A DNA stretch of 64,000 nucleotides from Hygrophila difformis (lineage: Eukaryota; Streptophyta; Magnoliopsida; Lamiales; Acanthaceae), in assembly GCA_030278955.1 (NCBI GenBank), contig JAOANR010000010.1:24024444-24088443 (forward strand), written 5' to 3'. The notes under the pieces were generated by a model. It saw nothing but the letters and a program-made list of their open reading frames with translations, was not told where the DNA came from and made no database searches. The translations under genes and the position numbers were made by a program. Positions 9,976 to 19,670 of this stretch are shown here, one piece after another. The stretch's first letter is position 1, and the number at the start of each line of letters is the position of its first letter.

Positions 9976-11441
9976 ATACAAGTATAGAAGACTTAATAAA
10001 TGAATTAAGTAGTGATTTAGAACGACTAAATTTAGAACCAATATATACAGGAACATTTTCAGAAACAGAATTAGAAACTAATGAAAGCGATTTGGAAGAA
10101 CAACATAAAGTCTTTATGAACAATCATAGATTATATTTACCATCATCAGAAGTAGTTGGAGAAAGTAGCACCACCTTGCCAAGAGAAGGTGTAACAGGAA
10201 CTATACCAATGGAAGTAGATCAAACTACAAATAGACAAAATGTAGACAATTATCAGAGTAGATTACAAAATTTACCTTCAAGAAATTTTCCAATAAGAAA
10301 AACAACATCTAAAAAAGAAATTTGGAAATACAATGAAGATTTTGAGTTAAAGGAAACAAGAATAGGAAATGTAAGACCAGGAGATGCAATATTCCTAAAC
10401 CTGGATTGTCTTAAACAGCCAAGTCTAGAACTAGAAAAATGGAAACAGATAATAAGAATACATTTAATGTCAGAAGAAAGTACGTCAAGAGCAAAAACAT
10501 TAAAAATATGGAATTTAGTCCAAGGAAATGTGGCACAATTCCTTGCAGGAATTTCTTCAAATACAAAACAAACTTATATGAATACAATTACTCAAGGATT
10601 TGGACAAGATGTAAACACAGGAATAGAGGAATTTATCAATATCATACAAGAAGAATTCCTAGGAGTACAGAGCTTAGATAACAATGCTATAATAGAGGAA
10701 CGAGATCAAGCGTTACTAAGATTAAATAAAATAAGACTAAGAGATTTATGCTTTTTTGATCAATTCTCTGAACAATTTAAAAGTTACTATTATACAGCTT
10801 ATACAAGCTCACAAAATAATGAACACACCATGAACTCTATATTTTCAAAACTACCATCACCATGGGATGAATATATGTGGAAAACATGGATTCAAAATAA
10901 AAATGACTATCCGAATAATTTAGGAAGCCGAATAAGATTAATAAGACAGGTAATAACTGAGTTGTGTTACCAAAGAAAAATATTAGACCACACTAAAATA
11001 TATAATAAAGCTGCTGATTTATGCTGTCAAGAAAATGCAGAAAATTTTGAATGGGGAAAAAATAAATCATATAGAAAAAATAAGAGATTTAAAAAATTTA
11101 AACCAATAAAAAGAAAATTTAAGAAAGGAAAAAGATTTAAAATCTTTAATAAGAAAAAATTCTTTAAGCCAAAATTTGGAAGAAAATATTATAAAAGAAG
11201 AAATGATAAAAGACAAAATAAAAAGAATCCAACCACATGTAAATGTTATAACTGCGGAGAAATAGGACACTTTGCAAGTGATTGTACAAAACCAAAGAAA
11301 AAACAAGTAAGATTTATGGAATATGATATTATAGATGAACAAATATTCAAAGAAATAGAATCAGATCTAGAAAGTATAAGTGAACCAGAATCAGGAGATG
11401 AGATATATGAAGTAAAATTCTCTGAAATAGAAAATGAATAA
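9972..11441 (+). CDS. Caulimovirid coat protein (capsid), CCHC zinc knuckle
   Basis: A 489-aa protein with an acidic N-terminus (residues 1 to about 50), a central capsid-like region, a very basic lysine/arginine-rich tract (about residues 357-420), a zinc knuckle of the C-X2-C-X4-H-X4-C form (CYNCGEIGHFASDC), and an acidic serine-rich C-terminal tail. This order is diagnostic of caulimovirid coat proteins, which package the DNA genome and bind the pregenomic RNA through the knuckle. The frame is intact. It starts in an ATGA overlap and overlaps the next ORF by 8 nt. Confidence 0.9.
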   Translation: MNTSIEDLINELSSDLERLNLEPIYTGTFSETELETNESDLEEQHKVFMNNHRLYLPSSEVVGESSTTLPREGVTGTIPMEVDQTTNRQNVDNYQSRLQNLPSRNFPIRKTTSKKEIWKYNEDFELKETRIGNVRPGDAIFLNLDCLKQPSLELEKWKQIIRIHLMSEESTSRAKTLKIWNLVQGNVAQFLAGISSNTKQTYMNTITQGFGQDVNTGIEEFINIIQEEFLGVQSLDNNAIIEERDQALLRLNKIRLRDLCFFDQFSEQFKSYYYTAYTSSQNNEHTMNSIFSKLPSPWDEYMWKTWIQNKNDYPNNLGSRIRLIRQVITELCYQRKILDHTKIYNKAADLCCQENAENFEWGKNKSYRKNKRFKKFKPIKRKFKKGKRFKIFNKKKFFKPKFGRKYYKRRNDKRQNKKNPTTCKCYNCGEIGHFASDCTKPKKKQVRFMEYDIIDEQIFKEIESDLESISEPESGDEIYEVKFSEIENE

Positions 11442-12780
11442 AGATAAAGAAATAATCACAGAAGAACAAGAGGAAACAAAAGAAATAGAATATGTAGAAC
11501 AATATGAAGGACAAAGAGGATACGCAATAAAAGCTATCTTAAGTCCAGAACAAATTAATAAAATACAAGGATTAGATCTAAAACATGGATTCAAGCATAC
11601 AAATTTTAATATATTATCAAGAACATTCTCATGAAATAATATAGTAATTCATGAATATCATGAACTAGAAAAAACAGTAGATGTATGTAACACTAATACT
11701 ACTCTAAAACTGCACCTTTTAACAAAAGATATAATAAATAAAGGATTAGAAAAATTAAGTAGAAAGAAAACAGAGAAAATACAATACGTACATTTAGCAG
11801 GAGTAAAGATTCTAATAAAATCTTTATTTAGAAGTGGAATAGACTTACCAGTAACAATAAGCCTACATGATTCGAGATTATTAAATCCACAAGACTCACA
11901 TTTAGGAACTATTAATGGAAACCTAATTTACCAAAAACTACTATTTACATGTTACCCAAACTATTGTGTATCTTTACAAGATCAAAATATAGACGAAACG
12001 TTAACCCTATACATAAAAGTACATAGGAATGATGTAATGAAAAATGAAAGTAAAATATTTACAGTACATTATAGTGCTTTTTACAGCTACCTAAATAGCA
12101 ATAGACTAAAACCTTATGATGATAAAAAGACAATAGAAATACACGAAGCATGTAGAGACACAATAGCAGATCTAATATTACCAGAATTGAATAATCCAAC
12201 GTTACAAGATGATTGGATAATTGATCTTGCAGACAAGAAAAATAGGAGACCACAATTATCCTATATAGGAAGAACAATGAGTAGCAGAAAAAGTATAGAT
12301 TATAGCCCAAGAACAAATCTAATACTTGATCAACCAAGACATAGTATTGATATCCCATACGAAAAGAGTAAACAAAAAGCTCAAACCTGGAGAATTAATA
12401 TAGAATATTATAATGGCACAAACTGGATAAAAGGACCAAATATATTAGTAGACACTGGAGCTGGTAAGAATCATATAGGAAAAACTTGTATAAATGGATT
12501 AAAAAAGCATATAGGAACAGAATATAGATATACTACTTTTGAAGGAGAAGTAAAAAGAGTAAATGAATTAGTAATAGTACCAATAAAACTAGGTACAGAC
12601 TTAATAGAAGAAGTAAAATGTTATGTAGCAGAAGAAGAAGGAACATCTAGTAGCACCTATCATGTCTTGTTAGGAAATGAGTTTTTAGACTCATTAAACA
12701 AATATACGATAACAGGAGAAATTTTTAGTGGAAAAACAAAAAATGGAAAAGCCTTCGTAATAGGAAAAGCATATATATGA
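11434..12780 (+). pseudogene. Caulimovirid movement protein (30K family) with a C-terminal retropepsin-like region; one in-frame stop
   Basis: One reading frame runs 448 codons and is broken once, by TGA at 11632-11634 (codon 67). The part after the stop has the 30K movement-protein core, including the D-x-R signature (SLHDSRL, about 11860-11880) followed by alternating hydrophobic strands. Such proteins form tubules through plasmodesmata. The last 130 residues hold ILVDTGAG (about 12450) and YHVLLGNEFLDSL, which look like a retropepsin fold separate from the protease in the next ORF. The frame overlaps the coat ORF by 8 nt and ends in ATGA with the polymerase ORF. As it stands it encodes a truncated product. 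Confidence 0.8.
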
Positions 12781-14699
12781 AAGAAATTAGATTTCCAACA
12801 ACAGTATACCTAGAGTTAACTATACTACAAACAAATATGACAACATGTGCTATACTAGATACAGGAGCAGAAATCACATTAATACAAGAACATTTAATAA
12901 AAGAATGGGAAGTAAATAAAAGACCAATAGAAGTACATGGAGCTACTGGACATAGTCTAATTATTAATAAAATAGCTAAAGATGTTCAAATAATATTAGG
13001 TAATAAAATATTTACAATACAAGAAGTATTTGTTAGCCCAGTAAAAACAATTGATGTATTATTAGGGACAGATTTTACAAGTTTATTTCAAAGCTTTAGA
13101 GTAGATAGATATAATATTCAACTTAGATCAGCATGTAACCACTATATTACTATTCCGAGAATAAGAAAACCATACAGAGTGCTTCAGAAACGTGGTGAAA
13201 AAGGAGAAATTATAAAACAACCAATTACTTATTACATAAAATTTAAAATTCACAAAATTAAAAAACAAGTACTAATTCAAAAGCCAGAAGATTTTGATAA
13301 ATATGAACTTCATGAGACAATAAAATACATCTCTGAAAACTATGGAGAAAATCCAATTGAAAAATGGAATCTTAATAAAATATATGCAGAATTAAAAATG
13401 AAAAACGACGATATAATAATAAGAACTCAACCGATGATGCATAATCAAGAAGATATTGAAGAACTTCAAAAACAAATAAATGAATTGTTAGAATTAGATC
13501 TTATTCAAGAATCTATAGCAGAACATAATAGTCAAGCTTTCTTGGTTAGAAATCGTAGTGAACAAATAAGAAAGAAACCAAGGTTAGTAATAAACTATAA
13601 GGAACTAAACAAAAACATGATATTTGATGGGTATTTTCTACCTAACAAAGAAAATCTAATAGGATTAGCTAGAGGAAGATCTATCTATTCAAAATTTGAT
13701 TGTAAAAATGGATTTTGGCAAATTAAAATGCATCCAGAAAGTATAAAATACACAGCCTTTAGTACACCACAAGGACACTATGAATGGAAGGTTATGCCGT
13801 TTGGAATAAAAAATGGACCGCAAATATTTCAAAGAAAAATGGATAAAACATTTAAAAAATTTAGTAACTTTATATTTGTATACGTAGATGATATACTAAT
13901 AGCCTCAAACACAATAGAAGAACATAAAAAACATTTAGATATATTTGCAAAACTTTGTAAAGATCATGGATTAATTTTATCAGAAAAGAAAGCAGAAATA
14001 TTCAAAGATGAAATAGAATTTTTGGGTCTAATATTAAATAAACTTGGAATTAAAATGCAACCACACATAAGTACAAAACTTGTTAAAATGCCTGATGAAC
14101 TTAGGAATAAATTAAACATACAAAGATTTCTTGGAATTCTAAATTATGCAGAAGGATTTATTTCAAATTTAGCAAAAAAGACAAATGATCTAAGAAAATT
14201 AATCAGAAAAAATAATAAAATAGGATGGAATGATCAACATACTGAAATTGTCAAACAATTGAAAGAAGAATGCTCCAAATTACCACCGTTAAGATTACCC
14301 GACGAAAAAGATAATTTAATAGTACAAACCGATAGCTCAGACTACCATTGGGCAGGATTATTAAAAACCGATACCGGTGAAATTTGTAGATATGCATCCG
14401 GAACATTACAAGGAGCAGCCATAAACTATAGTACAAATGAAAAAGAATTACTTGCAGTAATTAAATCGATAGATAAATTTTCATTTTGGTTATTAAGTAG
14501 AAAGTTTAAAGTATTAACTGACAATACACAAGTAAAACCTTTAATTTATAATAAAGTTCCAAATAAACCCCAATATAGAAGAATAATAAGATATCAGACT
14601 TTTTTGTCAATGTACGACTTTACTGTTGAATATATTAAAGGGACTGAAAATTATCTAGCTGATTTTTTGAGCAGGAACCCTGAATATGGAGAACAATGA
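12777..14699 (+). CDS. Caulimovirid protease / reverse transcriptase / RNase H
   Basis: A 640-aa replicase of a DNA pararetrovirus, frame intact. Domains in order: aspartic protease with LDTGAEITL at about residues 27-35; a linker; reverse transcriptase at about residues 200-430 with the catalytic YVDD box (FVYVDDILIAS, about 13870-13900); RNase H with TDSSDYHWAG, an NEKELLAV glutamate, LTDNTQ and ADFLSR. No integrase follows, as expected for Caulimoviridae. It starts at the ATG of ATGA after the movement-protein frame and overlaps the following ORF by 14 nt. Length is near that of CaMV ORF V. It would be inactive in host chromatin unless transcribed. Confidence 0.95.
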   Translation: MKEIRFPTTVYLELTILQTNMTTCAILDTGAEITLIQEHLIKEWEVNKRPIEVHGATGHSLIINKIAKDVQIILGNKIFTIQEVFVSPVKTIDVLLGTDFTSLFQSFRVDRYNIQLRSACNHYITIPRIRKPYRVLQKRGEKGEIIKQPITYYIKFKIHKIKKQVLIQKPEDFDKYELHETIKYISENYGENPIEKWNLNKIYAELKMKNDDIIIRTQPMMHNQEDIEELQKQINELLELDLIQESIAEHNSQAFLVRNRSEQIRKKPRLVINYKELNKNMIFDGYFLPNKENLIGLARGRSIYSKFDCKNGFWQIKMHPESIKYTAFSTPQGHYEWKVMPFGIKNGPQIFQRKMDKTFKKFSNFIFVYVDDILIASNTIEEHKKHLDIFAKLCKDHGLILSEKKAEIFKDEIEFLGLILNKLGIKMQPHISTKLVKMPDELRNKLNIQRFLGILNYAEGFISNLAKKTNDLRKLIRKNNKIGWNDQHTEIVKQLKEECSKLPPLRLPDEKDNLIVQTDSSDYHWAGLLKTDTGEICRYASGTLQGAAINYSTNEKELLAVIKSIDKFSFWLLSRKFKVLTDNTQVKPLIYNKVPNKPQYRRIIRYQTFLSMYDFTVEYIKGTENYLADFLSRNPEYGEQ

Positions 14700-15774
14700 A
14701 CAATGGGATGATGCTGGTCTGACTGACCACATTTACAATGAAATAGATCGACTACAAAAACTACTCCAGTCGACTATGGACAGACAATTAAAACTACAAC
14801 AATTGATTGTTGGGAGCTTTATGGACGAACATAAGACTATCAATGACGATATATATGAATGTAACAAATGTTTGCAGGGATTACTAACTACTATGGAAGA
14901 ATACTTTTATACCCCTGAAGAACTAAATACTGGTGTTTCAAACCAGGAAGGGAAAGCTAATCCTGTTCCAAAAGAGGACAAACAAGCAAAACAATCTGGG
15001 GACGCAAGACCTTCGACCTCGTCGAAAAACATTGCAGAAACTAAGAAGTATTTTTGCGACAATATTCCTCAACCAACACCCATTAGCCCTGAAACAAGAA
15101 ACTTTTTAGCAGAATACCATACCCTGAGCAGCTACATATACTCTTTACCCAGACAAGAAACATCTTTCTACACTGAATTCACCAAATCTCGACATCCACA
15201 AGTAACTATTTTACCAGGCTGCGACCCGAACTTTGTTTCGAACTGTTTCAAATTCGGCTTTATCAGAACTATTTTCCTATCCCTTTTACGAACCGAAATA
15301 TCCAAATTACCTGTATTACTTGAAGGCCTAAACATTAGACCAAAAACCCAGAAACTGAAAATATTTTCTATCAGTCCAGAAGTCAAACACTCTTCCTACC
15401 ATCTTGCTATTGCAGAAGAAATCACTAAACCAGAAAGTTATCCCCAAGACTATGGAACCCCCAAAACAGAAATCTTTAATGACAAATACATCCACTTCAA
15501 AAGAGCAATGGGAATACGTGCTGTCCATGAACAGATGAAAAGATTATACAACCAAGGCGCAGGAATCTTTTTCGGAAATGAAGAAATCGTAATGATCGAA
15601 CAATTGAACACTCCAGGATTCAAATCAGGAAATTTAGCAGGACTAATTCAGAAATTTGACACATACAATTTTGAATGTTCAGAAGAAGTCAAGAGTATCT
15701 GGAAGAAAGCAGTAGAGAAATCCACCACAAGCCTGAAAACAAGAACATTTCTTCGGAAAGAGACAACGAAATGA
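14686..15774 (+). CDS. Caulimovirid transactivator/inclusion-body-like protein (ORF VI type)
   Basis: A 362-aa protein beginning at an ATG inside the end of the polymerase ORF. The N-terminal third is charged and low in order. The core (about residues 135-330) resembles the transactivator/viroplasmin domain: a conserved aromatic-rich stretch, NCFKFGFIRTIF and a following LP motif. The family promotes reinitiation of translation on the polycistronic pregenomic RNA and forms inclusion bodies. Base composition is less A-biased than in upstream ORFs. Position just before the promoter is as in caulimoviruses. The match is by architecture and a few motifs. Confidence 0.72.
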   Translation: MENNEQWDDAGLTDHIYNEIDRLQKLLQSTMDRQLKLQQLIVGSFMDEHKTINDDIYECNKCLQGLLTTMEEYFYTPEELNTGVSNQEGKANPVPKEDKQAKQSGDARPSTSSKNIAETKKYFCDNIPQPTPISPETRNFLAEYHTLSSYIYSLPRQETSFYTEFTKSRHPQVTILPGCDPNFVSNCFKFGFIRTIFLSLLRTEISKLPVLLEGLNIRPKTQKLKIFSISPEVKHSSYHLAIAEEITKPESYPQDYGTPKTEIFNDKYIHFKRAMGIRAVHEQMKRLYNQGAGIFFGNEEIVMIEQLNTPGFKSGNLAGLIQKFDTYNFECSEEVKSIWKKAVEKSTTSLKTRTFLRKETTK

Positions 15775-16100
15775 AGTAAGCAGTGACGACAGAGAGGATC
15801 AATGTAGAACCAAGAAAAGAATAATGCGGCAAGACGTATGCAATGACGCAAGTGAACAAGAAGACAAGAACAAAATAATGCAACAAGACGTATGCAATGA
15901 CATAATTAGACAACAAGACAAAGAGGACGGCTAATAATGCAGGATTAAAAAGAAGAAAAATGACAGCTATGGAATCTCAATAATGGAAGAAAAAGGAAGG
16001 ATGGAGATAAGGCCACGTAAATCAATTCAGAACCACATGATCCCCAAGACTCCATCTATAAAAGGAGGAACGATTCACGAAGGATGCAGAAGTGAAGATA
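15775..16100 (+). promoter_or_regulatory. Caulimovirid pregenomic promoter with repeats and TATA box
   Basis: Downstream of the last viral ORF is a TATA box TATAAAAGG at 16057-16065. Upstream lie two near-identical 30-bp direct repeats (15821-15850 and 15874-15903, core AAGACGTATGCAATGAC) and TGACG motifs at 15784 and 15844. TGACG is the core of as-1, the TGA-factor site of caulimovirus promoters. Transcription would start near 16088. Activity in the host is not known. Confidence 0.72.
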
Positions 16101-16190
16101 CCTACCATAGTATTTCTTTCTCTTGCATTTCTTTGTAATCTTTAGTTCTTTCTGTGTGATGTATAACTATGAGTGATTTTAAAAGCTTTC

Positions 16191-16196
16191 AATAAA
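16191..16196 (+). terminator. Caulimovirid poly(A) signal
   Basis: AATAAA lies about 130 bases after the TATA box. That spacing would create the short terminal redundancy of a pararetroviral pregenomic RNA. From here to about 16700 is leader-like sequence with several short uORFs and no long frame. Confidence 0.65.
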
Positions 16197-16970
16197 AGAT
16201 GATCGGCTAAGTACAATAGCCTGATCATTCCAGTAAATATCTTCGAGTATATTTTTCTAAGAGTCTACCAAAATTCTAAATATATGTGAGTGAGTGAAAC
16301 ATATTGTGAGAGTCATGTCATCGATACAGTGATTTCCGAGAGGTCGTGCATACCGGAGTAAGGCAGGAGGCCTGAAAGAAGGATAGCAGACGAGGAAAGA
16401 AGGTTACTCGTTGAAAGACTCAATCAGAAGTTTCAACCACAAAACTTATACTACGGAAGCGAGGTAGACCCAGAAATTTTACTTTGAATGATAAATACTG
16501 TGAATGATCATGGCATATATTTTGATTAATTACGTTCTTTGAAAAAGATCATAAATAAACAGCTTAATAATAATAATAATACTCTGAAACTGTAGAACAA
16601 ACGCAGTAGTCACTTTAGATAAACACCAGTCTTTACTTCTTAAATACCAGAATTTACACTATGCAGGATCACTATATATGAAGGATAAAATTGTCATTAA
16701 TAAAATACTAGGTAGTAAAAAGGGATAAGTTTTAAAGGAGGTAGGAATCTTGAATAAAGATGATAAGATGTGTATTAAAGTTACATTACCCCTATAAATA
16801 ATTTGAGTTACTTAAAATTTTAAAGAATAAAATAATTAACTAAATGAGGGCACATACTATATTTGACTATATATCTCTCTCTACTATATATAGTATAAAC
16901 ATTTTGGCACAATTTTATGGGGGGCCCACGCCATCGCTATGGTTAGTGTGGTTTCGCCCCTGATCCCGAG

Positions 16971-17345
16971 GTATGTCTAATGGTTGAAGCATGTGGTTGT
17001 GCATTGGAATGGTAAAAATTTGCTGATATCCATTTGGAGAGTCAAGTGTGTGGTTAAATAAGTTACCACTGATCATGATTTATGACCTAAGCAATCTATC
17101 AGTACGCATTTTTGAGTTGGTTGTGTTGTGATCTGGAGTCTGAATTGATTTAGGATAGGTTTTAGTTTGCATTCTTGGTAATAACTATTATGGTTTGATC
17201 TAGACGTGTGTTGTGCATTTAGAATATATATTATGTTAAAAGTGATATTACCATCACTGAATTAAGCAATTGTTTATGTGTCCTTGAATGATGTGTAAGC
17301 ATGGGTTATAAGCAATGAGTTACACAACCCTGCAATGTTAAGGGT
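16971..17345. other. Intergenic, no gene seen
   Basis: Host sequence resuming after the hAT-like element; AT-rich, with no open frame of interest. Confidence 0.5.
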
Positions 17346-17355
17346 TTTGTTAAAT

Positions 17356-17978
17356 GGAAGAAGTTAGGATGCAATCAAGACATTTGTCTTGATGTACTGC
17401 GGCCTCCCATAACCGTTGATTCACTTTGTAAATCGATGGTTGAGATTAACTTAAAGGGTAAAAATGTAATTTTGTCATATTACTTCAAAATATACTTAGT
17501 ACATTTCAGCGACAATTTGTATACATTTCAGCGATATGTTAATATTTCAGCGACGGACACAATGTGTTCAGCGCGACTTCTGTATATTTCAGCGACGAAG
17601 TATAGTATATTTCAGCGACACAATATAGTATATTTCAGCGACATACTATAGTATTTTTCAGCGAATTGATAATGTTCATTTCAGCAACTTCATAAAACTT
17701 TGAAACTTCAATTCTTTGGTTTAACATATTTCAGCGACGAGCTGTATGTATTTTCAGCATCGTGATGTGTGTATTTCAGCGGCGGACTATGTGTATTTCA
17801 GCGACATACGACAATATTTTCAGCAATAACAACCTACGTATATTTCAGCGACTTGACCGTTATACATTTTTTAGACAATTTTACCCTTCTACATTTTGAA
17901 CCATTGGATTTAAATAAACGGTTGAGATTGGTGCATTGATGTGCTGCGGCTCTTGGTGATTGCACCGTACCCATTTCC
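17356..17978. mobile_element. MULE-type MITE (copy 2) with internal TTTCAGCGAC array
   Basis: A 623-bp relative of the element at 6595-7219. Its ends are GGAAGAAGTTAGGATGCAAT and, reversed, GGAAATGGGTACGGTGCAAT. A 10-bp duplication TTTGTTAAAT flanks it at 17346-17355 and 17979-17988. The interior carries the same irregular array of TTTCAGCGAC motifs. Different target duplications show the two copies inserted independently. Confidence 0.78.
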
Positions 17979-17988
17979 TTTGTTAAAT

Positions 17989-19472
17989 AGTGTAATTCTA
18001 TTGATGTCAGTAAGTACTTAATTAAATAATTGTTGTTGCGCCAAAAAACATTAAATAATTTTTGTCATTTGGCAATGCGTTGGTTCAGAATTGTTACATG
18101 ATAGCATGACTTAGTTAGCTAATTCACCATCTTAGATGTTTTTTTTATGTTTTTTTTTTTTTAATAAATTTGTTGTATTTTTTATTTATAGATGACAAGA
18201 ACACCACTGAGACAAACAAAAATGAGTGATGACCCTGTTGAAGATAGAGTGAAACTAAATCACATACAACCCGAAGAGGATCATGACAATATAATTTTTA
18301 CCGTTGAGAGTTCACAATAAAGGACTAATAGTAGAGTCACTCTTGCTGATGAAATGTTTAACTATAACGCTAGGAATACCAATAATTAGCTTGACTTGGA
18401 GACATTTTTGTTATGTACTTTTCGTTTATTACACAACTCCGTCTTATTTATATGCATTTTTAAAAAATTTGATCAACATATTTTTATTATGTGTTATTTT
18501 TATTTTATTTTCGTATTTTTTTTACTTAATTACCCATTATTATTGTTATATAAAAAAGAATTACTGAGACAAATAAAATTTGAAATAAAATTATATTTCA
18601 ATTCTCTATTTGTAATAACAAAACAAGAGAATTGATTTTCTATCGTATTTCTCTGTTCAATTCTATGTGTTACAGAGAATCAATTCTCTTTCTCTGCAAT
18701 TCCATTCTCCGACATCAATTCTCTATAATTTCATTCTCCGTACCAAACGTACCTTGTTTCCTTGGGAAAGACTCTGTGCCCTGAATTAGTTTCAGAGTCT
18801 ATACCACATAAGGATATAAATATAACTTATCTTCAACCTCACAAGTAAGATTTGATAGCATATCTTATTCGACAAGAAATTGTGAGACATTGTGTAACAA
18901 AATAATTTTTTTTTTTTAAAAAAAGAGACAATAATTTAAAATAATTTCAATCAACTATTTCAAAATCCGCTACAAAGAGTAACATTTTGGATATCGTAAG
19001 TAAAGATGTTGGTCTCAAAATTGCCAAAAAAACTAATATAATCATGTAATCAGTTAAGAACTAACACTTAATTACCAAGTGGCTCATTCTTCTCTTAGGT
19101 GGTGTGTTGTTGAAAGCCCAAACAATCAATAGGTCGATGTTTAGGATTGATATCGAGAATGTGATGACGCTATCATCTCTTGCCATGAAAATCTTTAGTC
19201 GGATGAGTCGTTTTATATTAATATACCAATAAATACTACATTATTTTCACTTCCATCAAATTGAACTTTTGACACATAATTGTGTGTGTTCTTGTGCTAT
19301 GTGGAACCATCACATTGGCATATTGTTTTGTTGGGGGATATAGTGTCAGTTTTATGTTAAAAATAAATTTACATCGATGGTGACTTTGATTACCAAATTA
19401 AAATTTTTAATATTCGAGTGTTGCATTATTTATATGATTTAGATACATTATTATTTTCTATCCCTTAACAAT
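17989..19472. other. Intergenic, AT-rich, MITE remnants
   Basis: No gene apart from the doubtful ORF at 18192. From about 18600 to 18750 sequence such as CAATTCTCTTTCTCTGCAAT and CGTACCAAACGTACC resembles MITE ends also glimpsed near 6000-6150. Translations in this tract are hydrophobic by composition only. Confidence 0.4.
18192..18320 (+). other. Short exon-like ORF (42 aa), doubtful
   Basis: An ATG directly after a plausible acceptor (TTTATTTATAG) opens a 42-aa frame beginning MTRTPLRQTKMSDD. It is acidic and has no domain I recognise. It may be a relic exon of a host or transposon gene; chance is equally possible. Confidence 0.2.
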
Positions 19473-19482
19473 TTGAAAATGT

Positions 19483-19660
19483 TGGGAATGGGGGCTTTAG
19501 CTTAATAGTCAAGTCCCCTGACTCTCAATCCATAAGTTGGAGGTTACATTCCCCACCCGGCCCTCTATCTTTTCCCTTTATTCATTTGTAACTTGTGTTG
19601 CATGAACTCTCACCGTCTTTTACTAGCATGTATAGGCTGTTCAGTAAAAAAAAAAAAAAA
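19483..19660 (+). mobile_element. tRNA-derived SINE, full length, plus strand
   Basis: Same family as 1863-2027. It has a tRNA-like head, a diverged B box (GGTTACATTCCCC), the 3' motif TAGCATGTATAGGCTGTTCAG and a poly(A) tail. A 10-bp duplication TTGAAAATGT lies at 19473-19482 and 19661-19670. More diverged in the promoter boxes than the other full-length copies, so probably older. Confidence 0.85.
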
Positions 19661-19670
19661 TTGAAAATGT

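Larger units (their letters stand above)
7960..16740 (+). other. Endogenous caulimovirid genome, nearly complete
   Basis: About 8.8 kb of very A-rich, compact sequence unlike the host DNA around it. In order: small ORF, tRNA-Met primer site, unknown ORF, two small coiled-coil ORFs, coat protein with a CCHC knuckle, movement protein, protease/RT/RNase H, a transactivator-like ORF, promoter, TATA box and poly(A) signal. There is no integrase, as in Caulimoviridae. The circular genome appears opened within the leader. Separate ORFs with the movement protein placed after the coat protein differ from Caulimovirus order; I do not assign a genus. The junctions with the hAT-like sequence are approximate. 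Confidence 0.88.
7504..16962. mobile_element. hAT-like element (9.46 kb) containing an endogenous caulimovirid
   Basis: The left end reads CAGTAGCGAAACTAG and the right end, on the opposite strand, CAGGGGCGAAACCAC: imperfect inverted repeats of the CAG(T/G)GGCG type seen in hAT elements. An exact 8-bp duplication ATCCCGAG flanks it at 7496-7503 and 16963-16970, the length expected for hAT. Both subterminal parts carry a GGGGGGCC tract. No transposase was found. About 0.45 kb at the left and 0.2-0.3 kb at the right look like element sequence; the middle is viral. The viral DNA either integrated into a resident element or was carried inside it when it moved. Confidence 0.8.

Noticed and set aside
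7504..16962. LTR retrotransposon instead of a caulimovirid
   Set aside because: No direct long terminal repeats, no integrase, a tRNA-Met primer site between ORFs, a 30K movement protein and a transactivator-like ORF.
17436..17651. 71-aa frame with ISAT, FQRH and YFSD repeats
   Set aside because: Translation of the TTTCAGCGAC motif array in MITE copy 2.
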